Positions 8,387 to 19,091 of a DNA stretch of 64,000 nucleotides are shown here, one piece after another. A model generated the notes under the pieces. That model did no database searches, was not told the origin of the DNA, and worked only from the letters and a program-made list of their open reading frames with translations. This DNA comes from Aspidiotus rigidus (taxonomy: Eukaryota > Arthropoda > Insecta > Hemiptera > Diaspididae): positions 12,232,001-12,296,000 of the forward strand of contig JAVHKY010000011.1 of the NCBI GenBank assembly GCA_035079385.1, in the 5' to 3' direction. The stretch's first letter is position 1; each line of letters starts with the position of its first letter. A program made the translations under genes and the position numbers.

Positions 8387-8959
8387 CTGTTGAAATAAAA
8401 TTGTGTTAATATAACATCAACGGTTACACCTAAGAAAATGTGGAGGAAGAAGAGGAAGATCATCCCTGAAAAAAGAAGAAGAAGAAGAAGAGACTGTAAC
8501 AGCGATTTTCTATTCTAAGGTGGTGTTGTTGATGTGCGTTCTAATGTTTTGCGTACCTGAGGGCACCGCAGCCTAGCGGTTGCCTAGTAGAAGAAGGGGT
8601 TCGCCGAGGAGATTCTTCCAACACTGAAGTTATAGAATTATTACGCGATTCTCCGGTGTTGGAGGAAACAAAATTAACTCGCACTCACTCCTTCATGAAG
8701 AACGGGCGGCACTGCAATTGCGACACAAAAGATAGACCTAAGAAAATTTTGGTATCTGTTGTATTTCGAAGTGTTTCAGCCTTCTAATACTTTCATATGG
8801 CGTTGACTCCAGAAGCTTTAAATTTTTACTCAGGTCCTCAGAAGAGGTGCAGGTCACTCAGTTGATCATGATGTCATTTTTGTGATACAAGAGACATCAT
8901 TGTACTAAAGATAGAGAGAACAATAATTTAAGGATTGAAGGAATAATTTTGATACAAAC
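8387..8959. other. Receptor copy 2 intron 2
   Basis: A 573-bp intron, homologous to 982-1474 of copy 1 with small indels (for example a repeated 'agaagaagaag' run near 8475). Conserved blocks such as 'atcaacggttacacctaagaa' occur in both. No coding or RNA feature is seen. Confidence 0.65.
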
Positions 8960-9062
8960 CTCTGAAAAAAGCAAGTAAAATGAACTTGTAGAGACAAAAA
9001 TAACCGTGGGCCCAGTTAGTAAAGTAAAAAGTGCAATTAATGGGCGTATCGACTTCATTGTA
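8960..9062 (-). CDS. Odorant receptor-like copy 2, exon 2
   Basis: 103 nt. The acceptor is TTTCCAG|T and the donor is GAG|GTTTGTA. It joins exon 1 in phase 2 (AG+T = Ser) and exon 3 in phase 0, encoding STMKSIRPLIALFTLLTGPT...FYLLFSE, a single hydrophobic helix at about residues 275-301. Nearly all base differences from copy 1 in this frame are silent, which indicates past purifying selection. The donor is not a strong consensus but is the only one that keeps the frame. Confidence 0.78.
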
Positions 9063-9145
9063 CTGGAAATCAAAATTGGTATGATTTTTAATAAGTCCTT
9101 TTGAGAAACAACCAACAATCACAATAAAATCACTTTCAAACTTAC

Positions 9146-9951
9146 CTACGTAAGACTTCATACTCTTTGATGAAAGATATAATGTCTTTGTCAAACTCTC
9201 CGAGAAGCCACAGCGCATTAGAGTACAGACCAAATTGAGCCTTATACTTGAGGCCAGTACTCTGAATTCGTTCGCAAAAATCGATGACAATGTTGTTCAG
9301 TTTACAAACAATCATGGTCACAAAGGCCATTTCAAGACATAACAAACTCGCAGTACACAAGCAGGGCCAAACTTCCAGAAAGTAAGCTTTACAGTAGTCC
9401 CTAAATGTATCGATGCGATCCAAGTATGGTATTCCAATTGCATGGTACTCAAGGTTACGAAAGGAACTATTTTTGTAATTGAAAAGAATCCCCAGAAATG
9501 GAACACCATAATATGCAGCTAACTGGAGAAAAATCCATCTCACGAGAAGAAAAACTTCTCTTTTCGTGTTAATGGTCTTCAGAAAAATTGGACCTTTGGA
9601 TTGATTCTCGAGGGGCATTTTAGTTCTCGTTGTACTAACAAATTGCAATATGCCTTCAATTTCACGTTGCAAATAATGAATTATGGAAGGAATAAAAATT
9701 ATTAGACCACTTGTACCCAATGAGGGTAATAATGAGAAAACTGAATCAGAGAAGTCCAAAGATTTCACAGTTATGAAGAGTCCAATGATCCACATGATAT
9801 TCGTGAACAGGATCCCGAGCTGAATCGCGAAATAAAAGCATTTGACACGTTTTGAAAATTCTTTGGAGGCGTATATTCCACCGGCGAGATAGTAAAGCCA
9901 ATAAATTGTTGGACGATCGCGCCACATTCTCCGAAGTGATTTCACCGTCAT
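9146..9951 (-). CDS. Odorant receptor-like copy 2, exon 1 (intact gene, 408 aa spliced)
   Basis: Main exon of a 7tm_6 odorant receptor-like gene, expected to act as a ligand-binding subunit with Orco in olfactory neuron membranes. The spliced coding length (806+103+105+213 nt) gives 408 residues, normal for the family. I chose the ATG at 9951 (MTVKSLRRMW); another in-frame ATG lies two codons upstream (9957) and the MWRD Met at 9927 is the copy 1 start. Helices are seen near residues 39-61, 71-94, 132-157 and 187-215, with the N-terminus predicted cytoplasmic as in the family. WLYYLAGGIY matches the usual receptor N-terminal block. The exon ends AG|GTAAGT at 9145. Exact ligand and subfamily cannot be told. 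Apart from the RTE in intron 3 and a weak exon 3 donor, no defect is seen. Confidence 0.87.
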
Positions 9952-10560
9952 TTTCATTTCTGTAAAAGTCGTCAACTGAATTCAATTCTTCTTGTACCGA
10001 TGAGTACAACAGTATATTTGTTGAACTCCTTCCCTCCCATGAGAATCGAAGTATGTACCTACTTTTGGGTGAATAATTTATAGACAGTTTCATGTGTATG
10101 AATTGTAATCTCTCTCTGTGAAAGTACTCGTAATATGTTTATAAGTTGTATTTTGACGTACAAATGGCCACGTCTTATTGTAATAAGATACACACTTTTC
10201 TATATCGTCATACCATAGTTTGGATTAAGTCATGCAATGATGTCAAAGTAGCATGAATGATGTATTCAAAAAGAGGAACTGTAGCGAAAAACCGTCAAAC
10301 AATTTGTTTATTGCTTGTGTACACAGCAAGTACCTTGCACATCTATAGGTGATAAATTATGCCGAGTATAATTTTCCGGAGTCAGATGTCTCAGTAAAGG
10401 CATACTTGACAGTAAATGTACACAACCATTTCGAAGCCACGACAAATTTTATTGGTCCTGTAAAGCCGAAGAAAAATTCTTCTCCCAACAGAATTTTCAA
10501 AAATGTAGGTAATCACTAACCAATTAAACTCTTGGAAAGATGACGGAGCCTGAGGAAAAA
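9952..10560. other. 5' flank of receptor copy 2
   Basis: Upstream region containing the likely promoter. From about 10330 to 10560 it matches 4150-4400, the flank of the lost receptor copy, at low to moderate identity. A minus frame at 9746-10093 overlaps exon 1 in another frame and is not supported. No core promoter motif can be called. Confidence 0.45.
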
Positions 10561-13000
10561 TGGGATTAGAAGAACCAAGTTGCACACATGAGAGAAGAGG
10601 TAGTCAAAATGCCATTTTATCCTGTCAGACGGTTTCCTTGGTGGTGGAGAAGGGTGCCGTGCAAGGCCGCAAGGTACGTAGTCTGTTTTGAGTAATTTTA
10701 ACGAGTTAAATTTAATTAATATTGACTTCTACCTAAATTTTCGTACCTTTATAAATTTGTAGCCGTATGTCTAGAATGTTTCGGACCACTCCCGTTTCTG
10801 GTTGAAATTTCTCCAAGTCCCCCTCCTCTCGTACGTCTGGCTAATGAAGTGGAGCTGGGTATGCAACAGACCCTACCTGGTGGTCCCTAACAGAAATTTT
10901 TGGATCGAACAAGTTTACAAGGAATTATAATTATAGAGGTAGAAAGTTCAAAATACGGTTCCTGAATCAGGATTCCGTGACTAAACCGCTCGGCCACCGG
11001 AGCATTTTCAACTCTTCTGGGAAGATTTTTGGCAGAGTGCAAGTCGATCTCCTAGTATTGCTAACAGGAGAAGCGTTATACTGGTGGTAGAGCGTATATT
11101 CTAAAGCGTCAAGGATTAGACAATGATTTTGAGACACTCGTTTTCAAATCGTTTCGACATGTCTTGTGTGGTCAGTATTGAGCCATGTCATGGACACGGG
11201 TCATTGCTGATTTTCTTGACTCTGAATATGAAAACAACTTTATTGTGTTTGGAAGACTCACACCTCATCATATGCGGTAAATTTACACTCTGTGATATCG
11301 AAGAAGTGAACCAGTGGAGGGATGTTCAAATACCTCTTCGAGAAACATTTTACTTCCGATCGCGCGGGGACAACACGTGACTTTGAAACATGGAGCCTGA
11401 AAGTGATTTCATGAACAGAAGACGCGAGAAGAATACGTATTGAATCGTCTTACATGACTGAGCTTTTGTTTGCATCAATAAATGATTTGTAGCTCCTATT
11501 TATAATATAGAGTACTCGAAGGCAGAATGATACAGATGCCTTTCTGTTTGACAATGTGTTTCGCTGCCATCACTAGATATAGGCTTTTCACATTCAAAAG
11601 AGACTGACTTAGGGAACGTGGATTAAACGATTACAGTTTCGGTATTGTGGTTGAAAATCAGCGACTATTAAATGGGTAGGGAAGGCGGCGTATTTAAAAA
11701 TTGATAACGCGTTTGATACGCGAGGTAAACCTATTAAATACAGATGTTTTGTAGCGACAAACAGGAGCAGCCAAGTATTAACGCGTTTGAATTTTAACAT
11801 GGGTACAAAGGCGCATTATACACAGGGAAGGCGTAGGTATTATCGAAGTTATGAGAAGAACGTATATCTATACCGGTGTATATCTCTACAACAGTAATAT
11901 ACCTACTTTCCTCACCAACACTATATTATAGCTGCGTGTCTTTTTTTTTTTTTCAATCTCAATACTTACAGGTATTATATGCAATACGTATATGTCGAAC
12001 TACTCGTTCGTTCTTTGGCCATAATCCACTTCAATCAATCAAGCTATGACAGTACAAGCGTATATTTGATGTCGTAGCGATTACAAGTTGCCATCGGGCT
12101 ACTTCACCTTTCATTCCCTGGTAAGGATGCATTAAGGTAAAGCCGTCAGTTTGCTGGAGCTTTGTATTCAGTCGACGTGCGCACGTACAGAGTGGATGCG
12201 GAACGAAAAGCAGGCGTAGAGGAGATGCACCGATGCGATGGTCTTTCTCCATACTAACATAAAAATACATCGACGAGTACCGCGCGTTGTCTTGTCAAGA
12301 TGAAACTGCTCATTTTTCTTGAAGTATTTATCGTCACGCTAAGCTATATCATTAATAACTTTACTGGCTGTCAGCCTCTCTTTGGTTTGAATTACTCGGC
12401 AAACGTGATACTTGGCCGGTTTTACGCCTTAGAAAAACTGTCTTAAAGTCGGTGTACGGTACCTCTCTCTCTAAAACGATTTGCTTATACTTGTACGTAC
12501 GTAAAATACATATTATCGTCGTGTATAGTTGATCTCTTTCCGCTAATTAACGAACCATTTTGTCGGGGATGTTTTAATGGAAAGAGTGAAAAGCGAGAAA
12601 ACCTCTAAACGCCTACTGATATGTTGAGAGAGGAAAAAAAAATCTGTTTAATTGGAAGTGCACTTCATGAGTCGGCGAGGTAACTGGTTCGACATCACGC
12701 GTCGGACGTGATAATTGATTCTTTAAAAATTGCTTTCGTCGAAAAATATAGAGTTATGCACGGAGGAGGTTGCGGTCGACGGGGTGATGGGATGATGAAG
12801 GATGCAGAAACGTGTCATCGATACGCTTGTCTCCGCAGAAGCGGTTCTAACTAGTAAGTCTATCATGTATCATAACACCATATTTTGAAATTCGTGTCTC
12901 CTCCTCCTTCCGTATTAATTGGTTTATGTTTTTTTAGAAACGTGGATTAATCGTTTGCACTGATGTATGATGGTAAGCTCTATAGAAACGAGTGAGGCCG
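10561..13000. other. No protein gene seen
   Basis: Open frames here are short (for example 11123-11380 plus and 12031-12270 minus), have no recognisable motif and no splice context I can support. Apart from a tRNA-like fragment near 10.94-11.0 kb, I see nothing identifiable. Confidence 0.5.
10935..11003 (-). pseudogene. tRNA-like fragment (decayed tRNA or SINE head)
   Basis: Minus strand: GCTCCGGTGGCCGAGCGGTT, then TTAGTCACGG. TGGCCGAGCGG is a perfect Pol III A box of Ser/Leu type, identical to that of the true tRNA-Ser at 19 kb. The rest does not fold as a tRNA, and only a weak B-box-like TTTTGAACTTTC follows. It is probably a decayed tRNA or a tRNA-derived SINE head. Confidence 0.4.
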
Positions 13001-14756
13001 TGGGTTATTATATGTAGTCGTTGCGTCATCGTTTATCACCAGAATTCCGTACTTCAATGACTGAAGAGAAGCAGAGTATTTCAGCCAGCTGAGAGCCAAA
13101 AGAGTAATTTTTACTGCTAAAAGCAAAGCTGAATGGCAGCTTGATGGACTTCAACTTTTCCAGGCTAAAAACCGAAATAAGCCAAATTTTTTGCCGTGTT
13201 TCATATCTTTTCTGAAGTTTTCCGCTACCCTCGAGGCCCCCTCCAACGTGACGTCATTCTAAGATCTGTGGATCCACCTCCTCTCACCCTCGTAATCTAT
13301 AACTGGTGTAGTATAGCCTTTTATACTGCTGATGCTGTATGTTAGGCTTATGTTGAGCATGGTTTTATAGTAGGCCTAGTATAGTTTAGTACAGAGGCGA
13401 AGGAGTAAAACCCCAATTCCATAACCTGCAATTATGACGTCATCAGCCGTGACCCAGAAGCCTAGTATAAGGGAGACTCGGGAAGACTGTTAGTAGGCTT
13501 AAGAGTAGAGTGAGTGATCTTGAGAATAGAAGAGAGTATAAGGGAGAGAGAGTCCAAGCTGTGCTGCTGACGTCATAGGCAGCAATTGTGGATTGTTATG
13601 GCGTCACTAATGTTGATATTCCTGTGGGAACGACCCCGTAGACCAGATAGCTTACCTTAGAATTGACTACTCCTATATTAATCCAAGAATGGTGGCGAAC
13701 GGGCGGAGTGAGTGAGCCTCTTCCCCGAGCTAGATAGATTATTTTACAGTAAGCCACGAATTGCATGCCTCTGGGAGACAACTCACAATCTAGGCCATGA
13801 TTTCATCACAGAGCAGGCGTGGCCTTAAAATATAAATGAGATCACTTACTAGTATAGACATGAAACGTGATCTTCATTTATTTGACTCTGCCAGAAAATT
13901 TCCTTCAAGCTCTTAAAACCACATTGAAACTCAGAAAAACTCACGGGTTCTTTAACAACTAGTTAAACGAGGGGTGACAGGGAACCTGTTTCATGAGGCA
14001 CTTCGGATCAGAAAAATGTTGACGTACCAGACTACTTGAATGTTCAAATTTCAGAAGTCATCCGACGGACATGGACACAAACTGGAGAATAGGTGTCTTC
14101 CAGAAACACGACAAAGGTCCAATTCTCCTGATTGTTTCATATTAATTCACATTTCACCATAACATCGATCAGCAGAAAATCAGCTGAATTTTTCCAAAAG
14201 CCAGAAGCCGCATTGAGCTGAATTTTTACTAATACAAGAGAAGCTCAAAGCGAACTTCATTCGAGCCTTGATGTAAGCCAAAAGCCAAACTGAGTCATAT
14301 TTTTTCAGCTTTCCTGATTCTTGCAAATTAGGAAAATGCAATGCTTGAATGTTCAAATTCCAAATTCCACCGTTCCACTCTCTGGGCCAGTTTGGCTGGT
14401 TCAGTTCAGCTGTTCAGCCGTTCAGTATTCGCGAATAAAATAGAAGAAGGCGCTTTCTACATTTTCTGTGACGGTCATTTGCGGAAGCTTGGCGAAAAGG
14501 TGATGATCTTGAAAAATTCATCCGAGATATTTGAAATTATATTCACTCGACAGGAAATTAAGAGGACTGCAATTTTTGTTCCATACATTTTTCACAAAAA
14601 ACAATATTTTGAGAAGGTACAGTCGATTTTATTAATGTGCTGTCTTATGGTGAAAAACGCTGTGATCACCTTCTCGACATCGACAACAGCGCCACTCCAG
14701 ATCGTTTTATATGCGAATTGAAGTCATGCATCCAATGGAGATAAACATAAACTGGA
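13001..14756. repeat. Unclassified dispersed repeat, copy A (5' part)
   Basis: This stretch shares long blocks with 33240-33600: 'gccaaaagccagaag/agccaaaagcc', 'ttttttcag...ggaaaatgca', 'gttcaaattcca', 'tcagttcagctgttca' and 'ggagataaacataaactgg'. It also holds a palindrome-ended motif at 13942-14000 (ttaacaactagttaa followed by acagggaacctgttt). TATACTAGGCC-like words are scattered at 13310-13510. It encodes no recognisable protein, and I cannot place it in a known superfamily. Confidence 0.6.
14429..14720. mobile_element. Possible 290-bp insertion with imperfect inverted ends
   Basis: Compared with the paralogous repeat at 33.5 kb, which runs from 'gttcagcatagaaa' almost directly to 'aatccattggagataaac', this copy has about 290 extra bp starting ATTCGCGAATAAAA and ending TTTTATATGCGAAT. 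Those ends are imperfect inverted repeats. No clear target duplication is seen. An open plus frame (14341-14721) spans it but has no recognised domain. Confidence 0.45.
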
Positions 14757-14929
14757 AAAAACGACGGCTTCCTTAACGAAGTTAAACGAGGAACGCAGGG
14801 AACCTGTTTTATGAGTCAAATGGGATTTGGTATTGAAAATTCAAGGAAGCCTAGACCTAGATAAAGCTAGTATAAGCCTAGTGTAATATAGTTTGAGAGT
14901 CGAGCAATTTCCTTTCATATATTATATAT

Positions 14930-15505
14930 AGCTCGAGAGTCGAAATTTTTGCAAGTCCCTCTCCTATCATATCGAAATTTTTCTAAGTCCCCCTTCTATC
15001 ATATATAGCTCGAGAGTCGAAATTTTTTCAAGTCCCCCTCCTATCATATATAGCTCGAGAGTCGAAATTTTTGCAAGTCCCTCTCCTATCATATCGAAAT
15101 TTTTCCAAGTCCCCCTTCTATCATATATAGCTCGAGAGTCGAAATTTTTTCAAGTCCCCCTCCTATCATATATAGCTCGAGAGTCGAAATTTTTCTAAGT
15201 CCCCCTCCTATCATATATAGCTCGAGAGTCGAAATTTTTGCAAGTCCCTCTCCTATCATATCGAAATTTTTCCAAGTCCCCCTTCTATCATATATAGCTC
15301 GAGAGTCGAAATGTTTTCAAGTCCCCCTCCTATCATATATAGCTCGAGAGTCGAAATTTTTCTAAGTCCCTCTCCTATCACATATGGCGCGAGAGTCGAA
15401 TTTTTTCTATGTCCCCCCCTCCTATCATCTATAGCTCGAGAGTCGAAATTTTTTCTAAGTCCCCCTTCTATCATATATAGCTCAAGAGTCGAAATTTTTC
15501 TAAGT
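14930..15505. repeat. 45-bp minisatellite with about 120-bp higher-order units
   Basis: Units read gctcgagagtcgaaattttt, then caagtccccctcctatcata and a tata joint. Alternating long and short units form a roughly 120-bp higher-order repeat seen at about 14932, 15052 and 15219. Because the unit is 15 codons, it leaves an artefactual periodic frame on the minus strand (ISTLELYMIGGGL-like), which I do not call as a gene. Confidence 0.9.
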
Positions 15506-15507
15506 TT

Positions 15508-15548
15508 TTCGCTGGACGGCGCACGGCGGACGGCGGACGGCGCACGGT
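15508..15548. repeat. GGACGGCGCACGG GC-rich mini-repeats
   Basis: Four short units of the type GGACGGCGCACGG lie just inside the right end of the palindrome-ended element. Equivalent blocks occur at 21328-21345, 58134-58156 and 63283-63302 beside other right ends, so they belong to the element. Confidence 0.75.
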
Positions 15549-15625
15549 AGTTTTCTCAAATAGCCCCCCATAAAACAGGTTCCCTGTTAATAGGTTTCTT
15601 TCACACGCACGACAAAGCCTCGATT

Positions 15626-16291
15626 CTTGTGATCAAGGATGTTGGAGGCATTAGTTTTTTTGGAAGCCTCCGCCTCCGGAACAAATACAGAAAATGACCC
15701 CCCGACTCCGGCTGCCTCCAGTGGACTCGTTTGGAGTCACCTCCTGACCTCTGAAGTGTGTCTCTGGAGGCACTTCCAAATGCTTCTAGCAAAACTACTG
15801 AAATTGGAGAAAGTGCCTCCGGAGGCCTCCTCGGAGGCACTTTTAACGTTGATCAGTGTGACCAGATGTAGCATATTGAGCCACCAGTGTTGCCAGATGA
15901 CAAATGATACTCGGAAGATGTATTGAAAACTTTGGTTTTTATTCAAACCGAGCAGCGCTAGCTTCAAAGTGGCTGAATGAGGTTTCAAGGAATAGAATAA
16001 TGTTGAAAAAAGAAGCCTCCAAAAGGGTCGGAGGCAACTTCAAGCCTCCAGGTGGAAGCAAGTTAGCAAAATGCTCCACCCTCCAACACCTTGGTTATCA
16101 ATCCTCGCTATAGCACTCTGAGGCACTTTGGAAGTAGTTCCCAATGCCTCCAAAAGGGTCCTCGGAGGTGCCTCCAAGCTTCCAGTGAGCCTACAAAATT
16201 TGAGCTAGCCTCTGCCCCACCCCTAGTGAGGCGGAGGTAAGATACCTCCGAAGGCAAAGTGCCTCCAGCCTCCAACACCATTGCTTGTGAT
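15626..16291. mobile_element. hAT-like 650-bp element rich in GCCTCC, 8-bp target duplication
   Basis: The element (15634-16283) starts CAAGGATGTTGGAGGC and ends GCCTCCAACACCATTG, 16-bp inverted ends with two mismatches. It is flanked by perfect 8-bp repeats CTTGTGAT (15626-15633 and 16284-16291). The paralogous repeat near 33616 reads 'attctcgtgatcgcttattt' without the insert, giving an empty site. Eight-bp duplications and CA...TG ends fit the hAT superfamily. The interior contains dozens of GCCTCC/GGAGGC words and no transposase; short frames in it are not credible. Confidence 0.85.
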
Positions 16292-17100
16292 CGTTCATTT
16301 CTTTCTAGCATTGATCAGCAGAAAACTAGCTGCACTAAATTAGGCAGGGTTGCGACGTTTTATACCAACGATGATTGATACGTATTTAAAACACACAAAA
16401 AGGTCATTTGTTTTAAACGGAGATGCTTAAGACGCACGGGTTCTTCAACTGAGTTAAACGAGCAGTTTTATGGAGCATGTGGGATCTGAAAAATGTTGAC
16501 ATATCGTGAGCTGAATTCAGGAGAAAGCTAGCCTAATTTGTCCAAACCCGAAAGCCTAATTTCTCAAGATCATAAGTTTAAGACAAGAGCCGAAGCTTCA
16601 AGACATCACCTTTTGCATCTATAACCAGTACCCTGAGGGTGAGCTCCTACATAATTCTCCTCCTAGTTGACGGTTTTATATTGTATCGGAAATCTTTAGC
16701 AATGAACTATCTGTACATGCTGGCCACGGGTCGACAGACTTATATAGGCATGGAAGTGGCTTTGTTCTTTTGTCTCACAACAAAACGACGACAGTTATAC
16801 CTCTGACGGAGGTCAAACACCTACGTCCATCGACTCTTGTACCGTCAGTATCGCTGGTCTGGTCCATCACAAGCGTCTGGGCGAGATTTGGAGAAACGAT
16901 GTCTTCTGAGCGTATTCTAGCTTATTGATTAAACTAGCCTAAGAAAAGGGAATAGTGAGACCAATGATCTCGAGTTGATGTCAAGCTCCTGATCCCAATT
17001 GATCTTGGTCTACATAAGAGCTACATCGATGATGTCATCGTCTGAACAACATCAAGAGATTCAGAGTGAGCATTAACGTTCGGGGCGTGTGGTCTATTTA
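16292..17100. repeat. Unclassified dispersed repeat, copy A (3' part)
   Basis: Resumes the host repeat after the hAT-like insertion ('gttcatttctttctagcatt', 'cagggttgcgac'), matching 33630-33750. A palindromic left-end motif follows at 16433-16500, then blocks shared with 34540-34640 ('gagctcctac', 'attctcct', 'ggaaatctt'). No gene is seen. Confidence 0.6.
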
Positions 17101-18860
17101 CAGCGTATATGTGGCGAAATTTGAATAAATGTTGCTTTCTATACCATAATCCTTAGAGGATTTCCTGGAAGAAGATATAATTGACCGCTGGAATGATTGA
17201 TATGCCGAGATTACTCATGCGAGCTCACATGAGAGAGAAGGAACTCGCTTGTTCTCAGAGAGAGTCTACAAAATTGAAAATAGTCGTGACGGGATTAGGT
17301 GATTTTGTTGTGGACCGGAAAAAGAATTCAACATTAGCGTGCTTTATTTTCGCTCTTCAATAGAGTCAATTCGGCAAAACTCTTCACAAAGTTCCGACGT
17401 TGCTACACCCGGCTCCTGATTTACTGTCTTTCAAACAGTTATCGTAATTTATCGTAAAACTGCCGCATGAGAACATAATATTCTCGACGTGATCTCTCGA
17501 AATCAAAGTCATTTAAAATCGCAGTTACTGTTTACGTTCAACGGCTTATGTTAAATAAACCCCTTGAAAAATATTGCTCGCCTTTAGTAAATATTACCTT
17601 AATATCGTCGAGAGCGGCGGATACAATCAAGCGTTCCAATAAGTAAATTATAACGACGCTTTATACTGCCGGAATAGGCTATAACATTGACCCATTGAGA
17701 CAACCCTTCCTCGTCTGTTTTTCCGTTTCTCTCTGTTCCAATAATACTGTACTTGGAAATTAGAACGGAGTCGGAGATATGATTATCGATAGTCCTTAAA
17801 AGGTCGGAACCTCTACAGCAGCCTATATTCTTTATGCGTTATAAATGCTAATAAAATGTCGTGAGCAAGAAAAAGGTACTCGTTAGTCGGTTACCGCTGA
17901 TAATATACCGGGGCGAACAGTCACAATATCTCTTCGGAGATGTAGTTCTTAACTACCGAACGAATGACGCCGCCCCGTTTATATTCGAAAGTTATTGGGT
18001 ACTATGTTATGTATTTATTCGACGGGTATAATAATCGTTCGGTGTTCTAAAATATTATCCACATTCGATGTAAATTTTATCGAGCACGCCGTTGACTGTA
18101 TTGGTTTTTCAGCCTATATGCCATGTATAAAGAGGATGGGACCCCTTAATTATACTTATTGATATGAACTATATACGCGTTTTGGTTTTATTAGCTTTAG
18201 GCTGAGGGCTGGTCGAGTGTAGAAGCTATACATTTATGTACCAAGAAATATTGTGATGTGTTGAAAATACGTTTGTAAATAAATGCATGCGGGCTACACC
18301 TATGGAATTCATAGACAACGGTGTTAATAATTAATAATGTTTCTTCGGCAACGACTGTTGACGATAATTGTTACTTCATTCGCTCGGTTCTGAGAAAAAT
18401 TTGATAGTTTTTATGATTGGACTGAGGAAAGAATCACTCGAAATCTAGCTCACGGATGGAACAAATTGAAGGACGTACAAAGACAGGTACATCAGAGAAG
18501 GGCATGGTTACAGATTCTCTTACATGAGTTAGAACTGGCATCTTAATTTTTTGTGGTAAGAATGAAGAATAATTTTTAGAAAAATGCTGCAGTGTAGATT
18601 CAAGATGAACCTGTATTTAACAGCATCCACACTAACGAGTGATGAAGTTTATTTATGGTTTGAATACCCGTTTTTGGTGGATTCAAGCTTCCTCTCCGCC
18701 TCGCTCGAATTCCTCATGGTCTCCACGTGTCTGAAGATCCTGCCTTCTCCTTCACTAGTCTGAGTAAGTATTGTCTTCGCACGAAGACTCGCGAAAGACT
18801 AGTATTAATCGTTATTTGTTAAAGTTCCACTTTTTGGCACTACTGAGGTCTCAAGGTAGG
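17101..18860. other. No gene seen
   Basis: AT-rich, apparently low-copy intergenic DNA. Open frames are under 65 codons and unrecognised. Confidence 0.5.
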
Positions 18861-18989
18861 CTCAAATTTATGAGTGCGAACGTTCACAAAATGAATAAAA
18901 TAGAAAAAGCAAAATAGAAACGACAAAAGCGTCGAATTGATTCGAGCTCGCAGGCTGAACGTCACGAAACCAGTGTCCCAAACAAGAGC

Positions 18990-18994
18990 AAAAA
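18990..18994 (-). terminator. Pol III T-run terminator of tRNA-Ser
   Basis: Five consecutive T on the minus strand, 15 nt past the 3' end of the tRNA, the normal eukaryotic Pol III stop. Confidence 0.7.
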
Positions 18995-19009
18995 TTTAAA
19001 GGGCGCAAT

Positions 19010-19091
19010 CGCAGTCGGTAGGATTCGAACCTACGCTCCCATAGGGAATCTGATTTCAAGTCAGACGCCTTAACCGCTCGGCCACGACTGC
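19010..19091 (-). tRNA. tRNA-Ser-TGA: tRNA-Ser (anticodon UGA)
   Basis: 82 nt on the minus strand. The acceptor stem GCAGTCG pairs with CGACTGC, and the discriminator base is G as expected for Ser. The A box TGGCCGAGCGG and B box GGTTCGAATCC are perfect. The anticodon stem-loop is TCTGA-CTTGAAA-TCAGA with anticodon TGA. A long variable arm (TTCCCTATGGGAGC region) forms the type II extra stem. No CCA is encoded and no intron is present. It decodes UCA serine codons. It looks fully functional. Confidence 0.97.

Larger units (their letters stand above)
14757..15590. mobile_element. Palindrome-ended element with a 45-bp tandem array
   Basis: Left end: ttccttaacgaagttaaacg, then a gaggaacg spacer and CAGGGAACCTGTTTTATGAG (14796 on). 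Right end: CATAAAACAGGTTCCCTGTT (about 15569-15588), its inverse. Between them are a short unique leader, a 45-bp-unit array (14930-15505) and a GC-rich block of GGACGGCGCACGG repeats (15508-15548). The copy at 57.83-58.20 kb has the same order of parts with a shorter array. No protein is encoded, so mobility would depend on factors supplied elsewhere; the class is unknown. Confidence 0.6.

Noticed and set aside
9746..10093. Minus frame of 115 codons overlapping receptor exon 1
   Set aside because: It is another frame of the exon. The receptor frame has the recognisable helices and silent-biased differences.
10510..10690. Minus reading ARHPSPPPRKP resembling the receptor WYSPPPRRRK block
   Set aside because: The similarity is limited to a proline-rich run, and no acceptor or receptor C-terminus follows.
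11123..11380. 85-codon plus frame with many Cys
   Set aside because: No motif, homologue in the window or splice signals; length is within chance.
14930..15505. CRISPR-like array
   Set aside because: Units are contiguous without unique spacers, and the window is eukaryotic.
15256..15550. Periodic frames (ISTLELYMIGGGL-type on minus, SPPPIIYSSRVEIF-type on plus) that look like a repeat protein
   Set aside because: The 45-bp DNA repeat is a multiple of three, so open frames arise automatically. Opposite strands are both open and no start or splice context exists.
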